From Biomphalaria glabrata (taxonomy: Eukaryota; Mollusca; Gastropoda; Planorbidae): a stretch of 64,000 bases of DNA. The translations under genes were made by a program, and so were the position numbers. Where the stretch lies: contig NC_074723.1 of NCBI RefSeq assembly GCF_947242115.1, positions 30,537,543-30,601,542 on the forward strand, in the 5' to 3' direction. This document shows, one piece after another, positions 63,861 to 64,000 of this stretch (within the stretch, counting starts at the first letter, position 1; each line of letters begins with the position of its first letter). A model generated the notes under the pieces. The model saw only the letters and a program-made list of their open reading frames with translations. It did not search any database and was not told the DNA's origin.

Positions 63861-64000
63861 TATAAATTTATACATTTAACATGCTTTCATTATTCCTTGT
63901 TTCAGCGCCAATCCTGCACTTATAATTAATTCCCGAGAGAAACAAACGAACTAAGAAATCTGAGTGTTGTACAGTTACATTTATTTGGGCTTATATTAAC

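Overview
The window is animal nuclear DNA. It has long AT-rich introns, spliced genes and no operons, and is full of short DNA transposons, tRNA-derived SINEs, minisatellites and ATCT/GATA microsatellites. Dense TAGATCTAGATCT-type tracts, TTAGGG-like interstitial repeats and LINE 3' ends of the kind I associate with freshwater pulmonates suggest a heterobranch gastropod (planorbid or physid snail). That placement is inference.

Only three protein genes can be supported. (1) Minus strand, 3187-4209: an uninterrupted 340-aa SLC35C1-type GDP-fucose transporter, with a 5' UTR splice acceptor at 4314-4316 and a 17-codon upstream ORF. (2) Plus strand, 10436-11203: an uninterrupted 255-aa 14-3-3 protein of the zeta (non-epsilon) type with a long AT-rich 3' UTR. 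(3) Minus strand, 19541-47400: a 13-coding-exon alkaline phosphatase of 546 aa, about 28 kb long, with signal peptide, complete catalytic core and a GPI-anchor-type C-terminus. Every exon junction was placed by hand and is phase-consistent. A leader exon probably lies upstream, ending at 48428. The transporter acts in Golgi fucosylation, 14-3-3 is a cytosolic phosphopeptide adaptor and the phosphatase is a surface ectoenzyme; nothing links them functionally.

The rest is mobile and repetitive DNA. Several elements are defined by exact target-site duplications: a hAT-type MITE family with termini CAGTGGCGTAGCTAGG (five delimited copies), a hAT-type fold-back family with termini CATAGAC (two copies), an older hAT family retaining a transposase C-terminus, an 897-bp TTAA-target element, a TTAA MITE nested in a SINE, a GC-rich retroposed insert with an 11-bp duplication and (AAG)n tail, and a solo LTR with a 5-bp duplication. 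48.6-64 kb contains no recognisable host exon.

The most unusual feature is in the phosphatase gene. A ~38-bp minisatellite in intron 11 is made of copies of the exon 11/intron 11 junction itself, so the real splice donor is the first unit of an array of about 13 imitation donors. The same gene carries at least five other unrelated minisatellites, an unusually high load.
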